64,000 nucleotides of DNA from Hortaea werneckii (lineage: Eukaryota > Ascomycota > Dothideomycetes > Mycosphaerellales > Teratosphaeriaceae): contig JBAOKB010000063.1 of NCBI GenBank assembly GCA_037044905.1, positions 1 to 64,000 of the forward strand, given 5' to 3'. Both the position numbers and the translations under genes were made by a program. Position 1 is the stretch's first letter, and each line of letters begins with the position of its first letter. The notes beneath the pieces are model-generated. The model worked only from the letters and a program-made list of their open reading frames with translations, was not told where the DNA came from and did not search any database. Below are positions 21,354 to 31,994 of the stretch, piece after piece.

Positions 21354-23276
21354 ATGGCCAGACTTCGGAAACCGAGTTGCGAAAGCTTTCGTGACTGTAA
21401 TTCAGTCAGTGATGGATTTGCTCCGAAGCCCACATCTCGCGCACCATCTCAGAGCGTCAGAAGATCACCTCGGAAAAAAGCTGTGGCTACATACAAGGAG
21501 CCTATCCAATTGGATGATGACACTGAATCTGAATCCTGCTCTCTGACTCCGAAGCTACCATCGGGTAAAAAGACGAGCCGGAAGCAAGTCCAACTGGCGC
21601 CACTTGGAAGGACGCAAAATGCCATGGCAGCATTACAGATCCAGGATGATCAGGAATTCCGCAGCAGTCGAAAAGGGCCAAACAGACTTCCAAATATCCC
21701 TAAGCTCAAGCCGTCTGTGTCAAAGCCAGTGCCCGTAAAGCCATCGCCTGTTCCACAGTTGGACGACCAGGAAGCGGAGAGTTCTGAAGATTCGGAGTCT
21801 GAATTTGAAGAGAGCGTCTGGTGTGGTTCGGACGGTGACTCGTACAGCTCTGACAATGAGCTGCCGAGCCCCAGCAAATTCATCAATCTCCCACCAAAAG
21901 CTTTGCTACAGAAGCCCGTTCAGAATCAAGGACTCGACTTGAGTAAGACGTTCGGGGCCTTATCAATATCAGAACCAGCACGCGAATCGCAAACGCAAAT
22001 CCAGGAGGAAAGAAGACCCAGCACGTCATCCAGACCAACCAGTTCCTCAGATAAGGAGAATGACAACCAAGCAATCTTGCACTTCTCGCCACCCAGACTA
22101 TACAGCCCGAAAAAGCAAACAACTCCTGAACGACCCACTACTCCGCCACCCACATCACCATCCAAAGGCCGGCTTCTTTCGCCATCTAAACGACAGGCGC
22201 GCGTTCCAACACCTCCTCTACGACAAAGCATTGATGCGTTCTGGAATGCCGAAGCCGTGAATGAATGGAATGACCAGTACTCACCACGAAAAGAATGGAA
22301 GTCCCCGAAGAAATTCGGTCCCTTTGGCGAGCAACAGAAGTCATCATCGCCTTCTGCATCTCCACGCAAAGCAGCAAGTCCGACCAAACGCAGCAAAGCC
22401 GAAATCGAAGCGAAGAAAGGATGGGAGGCTCGCAAGCACCAAGTCGCTGAGGAGTTCCTTAAAGAGGTCGATGACAGAGTCACCGGAGGGAAAGTACAGG
22501 ACCTTGCCAAAGACACCGGTGGTGTTCGCTTCATATGGAGCAAAACCTTGAATAGCACAGCCGGCCGAGCGAATTGGAAACGGGAAACTATCAAGACCAA
22601 ACAGTTAGACGGCACTACTTCCATTTCCCACAAACACCACGCCTCCATCGAGCTGGCAGAGAAAGTCATCGACGACGAAGAGCGGCTCCTGAACGTCATC
22701 GCGCACGAGTTCTGCCACCTCTGCAACTTCATGGTCTCCGGCATCAAAGACCAACCGCACGGCAAGCAATTCAAGGAATGGGGCCGCAAATGCACGGCTG
22801 CTTTCGCCCATCGCGGCGTCGAAGTCACAACGAAGCACTCCTATCAGATCGAGTATAAGTATATCTGGCAGTGCTCGAACGAGGATTGTAGCGCCAAGTT
22901 CCAGCGTCACTCGAAGAGTATCGATCCTAAGAGGCATCGCTGCGGGAGCTGTCGGAGTAGTCTTGCCCAGATTAAGCCCGTGCCGCGACAGGGTGGAGCG
23001 GGAGGGGGTGGCGCCACGGGCTATGCGGCGTATGTTAAGCAGCATTTTGCGACGGTTAAGGCGGGTATGCCTGGTGCGAGCCAGAAGCAGGTGATGGCTG
23101 CGCTGGGAGAGAAGTATCGGAGTGAAAAGGCGGCTGCGAGTGCTTCTTCGGTTGGGTCCAACAAACTTGCCAGCGGGGACGGGGTTGCGAAGGGCGAGTC
23201 CCAAAAGGTGCAGCCGGAGGAGGGACTCGACGGTATTTCTCGGCGGTTGGATTTTGTCAACCTGGGCAGTGATTGA
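21354..23276 (+). CDS. SprT-like metalloprotease with C-terminal HMG-box-like region (GCNA/ACRC type)
   Basis: Intronless, 640 aa from the ATG at 21354 (the frame extends upstream without an ATG). The first about 340 residues are disordered, Ser/Pro-rich and acidic, with repeated SPSK/SPRK elements. The SprT domain (about 350-545) has the zinc-protease motif HEFCH (HExxH) and a following zinc ribbon (CSNEDCSAKF...RHRCGSC). A Gly-rich linker leads to GYAAYVKQHF...ALGEKYRSEK, an HMG-box-like helix set. This matches the GCNA family, nuclear proteases that act on DNA-protein crosslinks. Confidence 0.88.
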   Translation: MARLRKPSCESFRDCNSVSDGFAPKPTSRAPSQSVRRSPRKKAVATYKEPIQLDDDTESESCSLTPKLPSGKKTSRKQVQLAPLGRTQNAMAALQIQDDQEFRSSRKGPNRLPNIPKLKPSVSKPVPVKPSPVPQLDDQEAESSEDSESEFEESVWCGSDGDSYSSDNELPSPSKFINLPPKALLQKPVQNQGLDLSKTFGALSISEPARESQTQIQEERRPSTSSRPTSSSDKENDNQAILHFSPPRLYSPKKQTTPERPTTPPPTSPSKGRLLSPSKRQARVPTPPLRQSIDAFWNAEAVNEWNDQYSPRKEWKSPKKFGPFGEQQKSSSPSASPRKAASPTKRSKAEIEAKKGWEARKHQVAEEFLKEVDDRVTGGKVQDLAKDTGGVRFIWSKTLNSTAGRANWKRETIKTKQLDGTTSISHKHHASIELAEKVIDDEERLLNVIAHEFCHLCNFMVSGIKDQPHGKQFKEWGRKCTAAFAHRGVEVTTKHSYQIEYKYIWQCSNEDCSAKFQRHSKSIDPKRHRCGSCRSSLAQIKPVPRQGGAGGGGATGYAAYVKQHFATVKAGMPGASQKQVMAALGEKYRSEKAAASASSVGSNKLASGDGVAKGESQKVQPEEGLDGISRRLDFVNLGSD

Positions 23277-23590
23277 TGTTAGGGTGTCTAGTGTTCCATT
23301 GTCCAGTGTATCATATCAGCTCTATTTCGTAGCGCAAAGCTAGAAGCTGGATGCGGTCCAGCTCGTCCCTACGTGTCCGTCGTAGCCGTCATCCTTATCA
23401 TTTTGTTTCGTATATGCAAGCGCTTCTGTCGGTACTTGGTGGCGACTTAGGATGGTGACTCCGTCGAAGATCGGAGGGACCTACTCTTCCATTCTGTAAG
23501 CCGTTGAACCTCTAGCCTGGAACCACGCCACTGTATTGTTCGATCCTCATCCTTCCATTCCCAGCGTAGCAACTCCTCCCCTCGCCCATC
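23277..23590. other. Intergenic, 3' flank of the SprT-like gene
   Basis: 314 bp, no gene seen. Confidence 0.4.
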
Positions 23591-23897
23591 TTACTCATCC
23601 TCCATAACAAACAACCCCCAATCCTTCACCTCAAACGTCTCCAACACCTTCTCCCGATACTCCATCGCCTGCTGTATCAACTTCCCATATTTTCCCCCCG
23701 CAAAATCCACCTCGCCCTCCTCGTACTCGCCCTTGACATGCGGGACATTGATCGCGATCAGCAGATCCGTCTTCTGCTCTACCAGTCTCACCATCGTCAG
23801 CAGAATCCCTACAAAATCCGGCTCGTGTGCCCGTCCGCGCTGTTTCTCCCCCGGCGGCGAGGTGGCGAAGAGCGTATAAGCCGGTGTTTTGAGGACT
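23591..23897 (-). pseudogene. 5'-truncated MOG1 (Ran-binding) remnant
   Basis: The minus strand reads about 100 codons that look like the C-terminal half of Mog1, the Ran nucleotide-release factor of nuclear transport: LKTPAYTLFATSPPGE, EPDFVGILLTMVRL, INVPHVKGEYEEGEVDF, then VKDWGLFV and a normal stop. The expected N-terminal half (about 100 or more residues) is absent: a stop lies just upstream in frame and no homologous segment appears before the next gene at 24481. The break coincides with a 55-bp tandem duplication (23900-24009). Either the locus was truncated by rearrangement or the 5' part moved elsewhere. The family call is from remembered conserved motifs. Confidence 0.68.
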
Positions 23898-23899
23898 AG

Positions 23900-24009
23900 C
23901 TTTGCTACTCTTCGCTTTCATTGCAATCTTACCGCCCACCAGCCCTTGCAGAGCCTTTGCTACTCTTCGCTTTCATTGCAATCTTACCGCCCACCAGCCC
24001 TTGCAGAGC
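23900..24009. repeat. 55-bp perfect tandem duplication
   Basis: Unit 23900-23954 (starts CTTTGCTACTCTTCGC, ends CCTTGCAGAGC) is repeated exactly at 23955-24009. It sits at the broken 5' edge of the MOG1 remnant. A length of 55 is not a multiple of three, so it would also shift any reading frame across it. Confidence 0.95.
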
Positions 24010-24480
24010 CAATTGTTGTTCAGGGTGGGGGCAAAGTGAGCACGAAGAGTGGGGTTGGGGTTACGTTGCTTAAAGCTAAACGATGTTTCCTTCTTGGACA
24101 GCGAACCTTTAATTAAGCGAGGCCTGAGTACCCTGCCTCTCGCGATAGTGCTTTAGAAGATAAGGCGAATTTATTATACCAGGACACGCACAAGAGAGGC
24201 AAGGATGCTAGACTAATGCTTTGCATTGCTTTATAGTACATGATTGCCAGGCTATGGGATAGTTGACACGTCTCGCATGCGTTTCATTTCATAAACGCCG
24301 CTCTATGCTGCTTATGCTACTGCTCCACACCACGAGAATGCTCGGTTGCAAAGCCCACCATACTACCCTTCTATCATTTCATATGCCGTGGATTTGCACA
24401 GCTCGTGTAGAGCTCGCTCGCGTCACCGCGGCGGGACGAAACCATTCGCAGCCAAGCAGCTCAGTCCCCTTGTATCCGAT
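24010..24480. other. Intergenic, no gene recognised
   Basis: 470 bp between the MOG1 remnant and the Rpn9 3' end. No recognisable coding segment on either strand. Confidence 0.4.
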
Positions 24481-25723
24481 TTACGCAGCCCAGACATCCT
24501 GTCCAACACCCTCAACCCAGTTGCCTAACCGGCTCACACCCGAGTCCCACTCGGTCAGCCTTGTCCGCATGCCTTCAATACCCTCTCTGCCCAGCACCTT
24601 AGGCTGCACCCAGCTAATCCTCGCAACTTCCGCAACCTGATCGATCTGGCCCTTCAACAGCCCCAGCGACAGCGCTTTCATGATCAGGTGCTCAATCTCA
24701 TCCGGCGCAACCTTGGTCTCATCGCTGATAGTCTGGAACGTCATCGATCTGTCCTGTGGGGACCGGCTGAAGACCAGCTGGGTAAGGGCGGAAAGGGAGA
24801 TCTTCTGGTACAGGAAACCCTGGTGTTGCTGCAAGAGACGGTTGGCGTTGAGGTGGTTCTGGAGGATCTGGTATGCGCCCAAGTCGCCGCGGTTGAAGGC
24901 GAAGAGGAGATCTCGGAGCCAGGCGTGTTCGGTCTTGGTCAGGCTGTCGAGGATGGGATGGAGGAGGAGCTCGCCGAAGTTGTAGATGGAGTCGCTTACT
25001 AGGGCAGCAATGCTGAGGTCGTATGCCAATCGCTGTCGCTCACGCTCCTGTAGCTCTTCTAATTCCACACAGGCGAGGTAAAGGAGCGTTGTGCGGTAGT
25101 AATCGGCGAAGGAGTTGCTCTGTTGGTAGTAGTCTGCGCCGACACGGTAGAAGGAGGCATGCACCATCGTCTCGACTGAGTCGAAGGTGTCGAGGATGGC
25201 CTCGCATTTGTCGAGATCTTTGCGGGATTGGTCTTTCTGGCCTAGCCGTAGGCGAACTGAGGCGACGGCTGTGAGGGCGAAGACGTAGGCGTCTTGTGAA
25301 GCTGGTTTGTCTACGCGCGAGGCGAGGGTGGACAGGAATGTGAGGCGCTCATTGTCATCTGCAGTAATTGCAGGTCAGTATTATATTCATTTGCATGGCC
25401 CCACGAACGGCAGTACTGGTGGCCATTGTCTCGAATGTCGATCGCATACCTTTCCATTGTCCGGCCGCGCTCAAGCCAATCTGCACCAGCTTCAGCTGGT
25501 TGATCTTGTCTCCAAAGCTCTTCACGAAGTTCTCGTACAACGGTATCCGGATCCCAGCGCCCTGCGGCTCTTGGTAGAATTTGACGAGGAGATCGGTCAG
25601 CTCGTGCCACAGCTTGCGCTCCCAGTAGTCTTCGAAGGAGAGGAAGTAATGCTGGAGGTCATCGGGGGCGTTGTCGCGGGCTTGGGAGAGGAAGTCCCCG
25701 ATGGCATCGTTGGTGGAGCTCAT
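24481..25723 (-). CDS. RPN9: 26S proteasome regulatory subunit Rpn9 (PSMD13)
   Basis: Exon 1 (25723-25450) and exon 2 (25358-24481) joined across a 91-bp intron (GTATGC...TACTGCAG) give 383 aa, normal for Rpn9. Splicing restores GQWKDDNERLTFLSTLA. Conserved segments: DLQHYFLSFEDYWERKLWH, KINQLKLVQIGLSA, VHASFYRVGADYYQ, LLFAFNRGDLGAYQ, and a C-terminal PCI/winged-helix domain with DEIEHLIMKALSLGL and WVQPKVL. Rpn9 is a lid subunit of the 19S particle and supports assembly with Rpn10 and the lid. A single copy of this housekeeping gene would mark the core genome beginning here. Confidence 0.96.
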
Positions 25724-26174
25724 CTTGCTCTGTTCGTATTTGTGTCGGTGGTGGTGGTGATGGTGGGGAGGAGGCGGTGGTCTGGCTGGCTGCTATGGCC
25801 AGACACGGCGGCGGATGGATGTCGCCTCCGCTCTTAATAGTTTGGACTCAGAGCGAGGTCGGAGGCTTTGTGTTGGAAGTCTTGACGCGCTGAGACACGT
25901 GATGGCGAAGGCGATGTGGTGTGTTGGTATGCACCGATGACGATGTCCCGTCGCTGGATCGACCAGTGAAGCTGGATGAACACACAGTAGCGAGAGTAGT
26001 ACCTCACTGGTCCAAGCTTCCAACGCTCGGGAGCCCTGCGGAACTTGGCGACGCCGACATTGAGCGAGCATGCACCTTCCACTGCGACAGCAACGAATGG
26101 CCCAGTGAGCCGCCCACAACTCTACACACCACCACCACCGCCCACCCCTCCCCTCTCCGCTCTGTCCGCCCGCC
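25724..26174. promoter_or_regulatory. Divergent promoter region, RPN9 / complex I 40 kDa subunit
   Basis: 451 bp between divergent start codons. A CAC/CCA-rich stretch lies at 26120-26150. No proteasome-associated element could be assigned with confidence. Confidence 0.45.
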
Positions 26175-27471
26175 ATGGCTGGTCTGCCCACCAGCACAAT
26201 GGCGCTGAACCGGCAGCTCTGCCGCGCAACCACCCCATCGCTCACCACCTCGCTCGCGAAGCCCACCCTCTCCACCACCGCGCCCCGCCGCAACCTCCAG
26301 GATATCGCCATCACACGTACCGGCAAACCCATTATCCGGGTATCCGGCGGTCGCTCCTCCCTCGGTGGCCACACCGCGACCGTCTTCGGTGCGACGGGCT
26401 TCCTCGGTCGCTACATTGTCAACCGCCTCGCACGCGCAGGATGCACCGTTGTGGTTCCCTTCCGGGAGGAGATGGCAAAGCGGCACTTGAAGGTCTCAGG
26501 CGACCTGGGCCGTGTCGTCTTCATTGAGTACGACCTGCGCAATACTGCCTCCATCGACGAGAGCGTCCGTCACTCGGACATGGTCTTCAACTTGGTCGGC
26601 CGGGACTACCCAACCAAGAACTTCGACCTGGAGGACGTCCACGTCGAAGGCACCAGCCGCATCTCCGAGGCTGTAGCCAAGTACGACATTGACCGCTTCA
26701 TCCACGTCTCCTCGCACTCCGTGCACCCGGAGAGCCCTTCGGAGTACTTCCGCACCAAGTACCGGGGTGAGCAGCTCGCCCGCTCCATCTTCCCAGAGAC
26801 CACCATTGTCCGACCAGCCCCCATGTTCGGCTTTGAAGACCGTCTCCTCCACCGTCTCGCCAGCGCCAAGAACGTCCTCACCACCAACTCGATGCAGGAG
26901 CGCTTCTGGCCCGTCCACGTCACCGACGTCGGCGAAGCCCTTGAGAAGATCGGCTACGACGACAACACCGCGGCGCAGACCTTCGAGCTGTACGGTCCTA
27001 AGGAGTACACTCTCCAGGAGATCAACGACCTCGTGTCCAAGGAAACCCTCCGTGAGCGGAGACATATCAATGTGCCAAAGGCGGTCATGAAGCCCGTCGC
27101 TGGCCTCTTGAACAGGCTCCTCTGGTGGAATGTCGGCTCTGCTGACGAGGTGGAGCGCGAGCACCTCGACCAGTTCATCGACAAGAACGCCAAGACCTTC
27201 AAGGACCTGGGCATGGAGCCCGGTGACATTGCCAACTTCACTTTCAAGTACTTGGTAAGTTTCCCTCTGAACTATCTTTCCCATCCATCTCTAGTTGTCT
27301 TTGCTGGGGACAGCTTGGACCTTTGAAGGTCCGAGAGAAAAGAGCTCAAGACTGACTATGATTTCTTTACAGCAACACTACCGCAGCTCAGCTTACTACG
27401 ACCTGCCGCCTATGACGGAGCGGGAGAAGCGCGAGGAGAAGAAGTACCTGCATGTTCTTGACGACCAATAG
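26175..27471 (+). CDS. NADH:ubiquinone oxidoreductase 40 kDa subunit (NDUFA9/NUO40)
   Basis: Exon 1 (26175-27254), a 118-bp intron (GTAAGT...TTTACAG) and exon 2 (27373-27471) give 392 aa. The N-terminus is basic and Ser/Thr-rich, a mitochondrial presequence. An atypical short-chain dehydrogenase fold follows, with the nucleotide-binding GATGFLG motif (about 74-80) and a conserved VHVSSHSVHP / SEYFRTKYRGE region, as in NDUFA9. The second exon supplies the conserved YYDLPPMTEREKREE tail. It is an accessory subunit of mitochondrial complex I that binds NADPH structurally rather than catalytically. A second ATG at 26202 is a possible start. Confidence 0.94.
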
Positions 27472-28024
27472 ACTCATAAAACCACCCAAATCTTATACTC
27501 TCTGTCTTCCTGCTGCACCTTTGGTCCCCTTTGTCTATAGCTAGCTGGCGCTCTTCACAAGGAATAGAAGGCCACGCTACGTGTCTTGTTAGATGGGACA
27601 AGAAGTGGAAGTAGGGGACAGGAGAGTTGTATATATGTCATATCAAAGTCAATTTGTTCGAACTAGAAAAAATTTAAAAGAAAAGTACATTTCGCCGAAT
27701 CGGTAGGTGATTCCATATGTTCTCATTCCCTTCCCACTCTTTCTGCTGCGGGTAGCAGAGTTGAGTAGTCCCCATGTTCCTCTCCTACCATTCAGATACA
27801 ACACCCTAATCGTAAAGCTCGTTGTCTCCCTGATAATCCGCTCCCTCATGTTCGCCAGCGGGAAAAAAAAGAGAAAAAAAAAAAGGTAAACAAAATCGAG
27901 ATCCAAAAGAAAAAAAAAAGGCAGAAAAACCGAAGAAGCCTGCCATCAACCTCTTTCCACACCAACCCAGGCTGCTCTACATGCTCTCGGATCTCCCAGC
28001 CTCTCTCTCCCTTTCCTCCCCACC
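27472..28024. other. Intergenic between convergent genes, with A-rich tract
   Basis: 553 bp of 3' flanks. Low-complexity A-rich DNA at 27861-27920, no gene. Confidence 0.6.
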
Positions 28025-29677
28025 TCAAATCTCAAACTCCCGCGCAATATAAAACAACATATACGCCTCGGCGCCCAAGACCTCGCTCTCGGACACCTGC
28101 ACCACCATACTATCGTCGAACCGGAACCATTCCCCGCCCTGGCGCGCGAAGGAGATGTAATGCCCGTTGTCGATCTTGCCCTTGTGCACGATGACGCTGC
28201 TGAGTTCGTACAGGGGTTCGGTGATGGGGTGGGTTTGTTGAGAGTCAGCGGTGTCGACGTCTTCGTTGTTGTTCTCGTCGTTACTTGCTTCGCGGCCGTT
28301 GGGCGGGGGTTGGTTGTTCCCGCCGTTGGACTGTTGGGTGCCCTTTTTGGGTTTCTTGGTTGCGGTTGTGTAGGGACCGAGGTCGAGGGTGAGGGGGAAT
28401 CGGACTCGTGTGTCGACTTTGGTGCTTTCTTTTAGGGTCCGAGAGTGGCTGAAGCGTTTGAGGTGGACGGGCATCACGGGCGGGAGGCGTTCGAGCCGGA
28501 GCCGTTTGCGGGCTTCTTGTCCTGAGTCGCATTTTCGGCATTTGTATTCTTCCGCTGAGAGGGTCTCGGCGGCTGTGAAACGGTCGAAGGCTTCGGATAG
28601 ATCCATGGGTACTGATTCTTTGACCGTTGTGGTTGTGTTGGTTAAGGGGTTCTTTTTCTTTTTCACGGAGACGGCGGTTTGTCGTACGTCTAGGGAGACG
28701 TCCATGAATGGATCTGAGGTGCCGGTGGTGTTCTTGCAGTTGGTACAGGTCACGGTTGATCGCATCATGCCGCCGAAAGTCTGATGTACGATGCAATCGC
28801 AGCCTTTGGAATCTTTCTTCCGTCCTTCTTCATCATCCTCCTCGAAGCTGGCGTTGTGGAGGCTGTTTACTAGGAAGCCTAGGAATTCATGTGCGTCTTG
28901 TTGGCTGTACCCAGCGAGACCACCTCCACCTTTCCAGCACCCTTGCAGCATGTGTACTGCGCCGTATCCTTCGTGCTTTTCTTGACCGTAGAAGTCGGTG
29001 AAGATGTCATCCAGAGCACAGCTCGTACATGCTTCGTGTTCGCAATCCTCTTTCTTGTGCCCTTCCGTAAGATACCAGGATCGTATGAGTGGGTTATGAA
29101 TTAAACTCTGGAGGATGACGCTCATGAAGCAGGTCTGACCCATGTTGTATAATCCTCTTAAGCCAGTGGCGGCACATGGTGTAGAGCCAGTATTGCCTGA
29201 TACAAGCTTCCTGTCTTCGCCTTGAAGTGCTGCATGCTTCCTCTTTCGGCTGGTCAAGTTGTGTGTTCTGATCTCTTCAAACGTAGGATCGTAGACAAAG
29301 TCCTTGCAGTCATGGCAGTATACGAAGCCGGCGTGAGATTCGATGGAGAAAGGGTGATCTTTTCGGTGGCGCTCGCGGGTGTTGCTGACATTCGAACATT
29401 GGAGACAGAGGTAGGTCGCTTGGCCTGTCGTCTCGCTTGCGTTGGTGGTCTTGTGGGTTCGAGTACTGAGGTTCTGGGAGGAGGGAGACTGGATGCAGCG
29501 GATGACACGGGAGTAGTTCTCGGTTGCTCGGTCTCTGGCCGCTTGAAGTAGTGCTTTGACATGCGAACAGCCAAAGGTGGTCTGGACAGGCGTAGTGGGA
29601 GTCTTGGTATCGCTGGCCTTCTTGACCAGCTTGGGGCTCTCGGAGGCCGGGGTCGGAGCGAGGGTGGTGGTCGACAT
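28025..29677 (-). CDS. UBP8: SAGA-complex ubiquitin hydrolase Ubp8 (USP22)
   Basis: Intronless, 550 aa from the ATG at 29677 (the frame extends upstream without an ATG). The N-terminal ZnF-UBP domain (about 35-150) has CSHVKAL, CLQC, HAGFVYCHDC and HNLTSRKRKH. The peptidase C19 domain starts at about 170: Cys box LYNMGQTCFMS (catalytic Cys about 183), QQDAHEFL, zinc Cys pairs CTNC and CRKCDSG, and the His box VHKGKIDNGHYISF. This is the architecture of Ubp8, which removes ubiquitin from histone H2B within the SAGA DUB module. A Thr/Asn/Gln-rich insertion near 455-485 is specific to this sequence. Confidence 0.94.
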   Translation of the reverse strand: MSTTTLAPTPASESPKLVKKASDTKTPTTPVQTTFGCSHVKALLQAARDRATENYSRVIRCIQSPSSQNLSTRTHKTTNASETTGQATYLCLQCSNVSNTRERHRKDHPFSIESHAGFVYCHDCKDFVYDPTFEEIRTHNLTSRKRKHAALQGEDRKLVSGNTGSTPCAATGLRGLYNMGQTCFMSVILQSLIHNPLIRSWYLTEGHKKEDCEHEACTSCALDDIFTDFYGQEKHEGYGAVHMLQGCWKGGGGLAGYSQQDAHEFLGFLVNSLHNASFEEDDEEGRKKDSKGCDCIVHQTFGGMMRSTVTCTNCKNTTGTSDPFMDVSLDVRQTAVSVKKKKNPLTNTTTTVKESVPMDLSEAFDRFTAAETLSAEEYKCRKCDSGQEARKRLRLERLPPVMPVHLKRFSHSRTLKESTKVDTRVRFPLTLDLGPYTTATKKPKKGTQQSNGGNNQPPPNGREASNDENNNEDVDTADSQQTHPITEPLYELSSVIVHKGKIDNGHYISFARQGGEWFRFDDSMVVQVSESEVLGAEAYMLFYIAREFEI

Positions 29678-30244
29678 GGCGGCCGTACTGATGCGTTGGT
29701 GGTAGAATGGGAAGTCCAGAGATGAGGTCACATGGCAATGAGGTGTTGACCAGGGTGGCGAAGTAGAGAATAGACGGAGTAGATTGATTGTCTATACCAC
29801 GCCTGACGTTCAGTGCAGCCGGAGTGAATTGATCAGCGTACTGTAATGCAGGTGGTTCCTGAGGCGAGACGCAGGGATGGGCGGGATGGGGTGCCGCCAG
29901 GAATCCGGGGTAATGCGCTAGTGCCGAGCGGGCCGCCATCCATCCTCTCGCTGACTAACGCGGATACCGACGCCGACGCGCCTACCGCTTGGGGAAAGGT
30001 CGAGTGGTGGCCCCCACCTGTGACCCTGCCCTCGCTTCTCTTCACTCTCTTTCACTTCCTTTCGACCTTCACTCACTCTCCATCGAGGGTGCGAGTCACA
30101 ACCGCCTACAATATAGTCAATTTGCTCAGAGCTATCAACTTTCTCTTGATCAGTCAACTGAAGCTAACAAATCACTAACACTCCCACACATCCCTCGCCA
30201 CTCGACGTTTGCAGAACTTGACTGTGGCCGCTCATCAGGCGAAC
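29678..30244. promoter_or_regulatory. Divergent promoter region, UBP8 / LPPEIR protein
   Basis: 567 bp, no specific site identified. Confidence 0.4.
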
Positions 30245-31271
30245 ATGACTCCGAACAGTCGCAAACGTCAAGCACCGTTCCATGGTACGGATGCCAACGT
30301 CAACCTACGTCCGAGGAAGCGTGCCACTCTGGCCGCAAGTCATCGTGTACCTCCCAGCGTTCGCCAAATGTAAGGCAATCCAGCCCCTTAAACACTGAAC
30401 ATGGCTAATTTCAAGGTCAAGCCAAGCACGGAACAACCGCGACTCGCCCTTCTTGCGTTTGCCACCGGAGATTCGCAACCGTATCTACGACCTTGCCTTG
30501 GGCAACAAAGTGATTCACATCGGCACAGAACGATGTAGTAAGACAGATCGTGGCTCGTACCACGAGGGCGACCTGTACCGGAGCGTGAACCGGCCGGCTC
30601 GACATTATGTCAGGCTCGTGCACGTAGTCTGCCAGTGGCCTGTCGACGCCGAAGAGATCGTTCACCGCCGCAGCAAGGATTCCAGCCAGCCTACAGACCG
30701 TGGCTATTTCACCAGGCATGAGGAATGCCTTGGCTCCCTCCATGAAGGAAAGTCGAGAAAGCTTACTCGGGCTGATCAGAAAAGATGCGACAGACATGTG
30801 CTTCCAGGTCTTACCCGGGTATGCCGTGACATACACCGCGAAGTTGCTCTCATTCCCTATATGAACAACACGTTTGCCTTCCAAGACGGCAAACTTCTAG
30901 ATTTGTTTGTCACGAAAAGTCTTCTGTCACCTCAGCGTGCAGCAATCAACACCCTACAGGTCTATGGCTCTATCACGGCGACACGTGGATATTCGCGCAT
31001 TACTTGCAAAGTCCCAAAAATGCTGACGGGGCTGCACACTTTGGAGATAATTTCAATATCCTGGCCTTACACACCAATTCACGGCCATAGATTCCCGGTA
31101 TTTGGCAGAGCTCTTCAGACCGTACGAATGGTGTTTGAGGAGCGTGATGGCGAGGGAAAAGGCCCAGAGAGCAAGGCAGAGCTGCGCGAGCTGGCTGAGC
31201 GAGCCGAGGAACATCTAGTGTGGATGGCACAGCGACCTCAAACATCTTCAAAAAGAGTTCAGAGCAGGTAA
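30245..31271 (+). CDS. Fungus-specific protein with LPPEIR motif (F-box-like N-terminus)
   Basis: Exon 1 (30245-30369) and exon 2 (30416-31271), separated by a short 46-bp intron (GTAAGG...TTCAAG), give 326 aa. The join produces RQMSSQARNNRDSPFLRLPPEIRNRIYDLALG. That NRDSPFLRLPPEIRNxIY signature heads a large, poorly understood family in filamentous ascomycetes, related by appearance to F-box proteins. The N-terminus is basic. The rest (LTRVCRDIHREVALIPYMNNTFAF) fits the same family. Function unknown; a substrate-adaptor role is speculative. Confidence 0.8.
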
Positions 31272-31994
31272 AGCAGTTGGCGACAAAGTTTTCTTTCGTG
31301 CATGCTATCAACACACGGCACGCAATTTCATTATTGAAGACGGAATGACAGAGAGCAGGCGAACTTCCCACCAGCTCATAGCACTTCGACACTCAAGACA
31401 AAAGCATGGGAAGCGGAAGCATCATTTTGTTGGCAAAAGCCTTGCGTGCTTTTCAATGTAGCTAGATTCATTCCTGATAGTACTTTTGGCAGATCACTGT
31501 ACTCATACATACAAGCACGTCTTCCTGTTCCAAACCAAACACCTCGCTGAACACATTCGCGTATTATACAGACGCCTTGAGGCTTGTGGTGAACCCTTGT
31601 GCCACCCAAAGCACACACTGTTGAGCCTACGCCGCTCAATTGTTCTGACAGCAACGTCGATTATGGAAGTAGGCATTCGCAAAAGGTTCGCCATAGTTGA
31701 CATTAGCTGAACACTACCTTATGCTCATGCACTGACGCCGCCTCCACATACACCCTTGGGAACCTGATCGATTTCAACAACAGGAGGCGCTGAAGTTGGT
31801 GGAACACCACATTTCCCATTCCAGTCGGTAGTCCAGTGGCTCTCAGAAAGTTCGGATAGGAGGATTCGCCGGAACAATGGAGTTTCAACGGCCGCGAGAA
31901 CGCCACCGCGCCACGGGAATCCGAGCTGATGAACAAAGATTTCGGCCCTCTCTCCCAATCGTGATACAGGTATAAGAATATCTAGTCAAGAGAT
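31272..31994. other. Intergenic, 0.72 kb
   Basis: 3' flanks of two convergent genes. Only short unsupported frames. Confidence 0.45.

Noticed and set aside
23631..23939. 102-codon minus-strand frame overlapping the MOG1 remnant
   Set aside because: It is the wrong frame; the MOG1-like motifs lie in the adjacent frame, and this one only traverses the 55-bp repeat.
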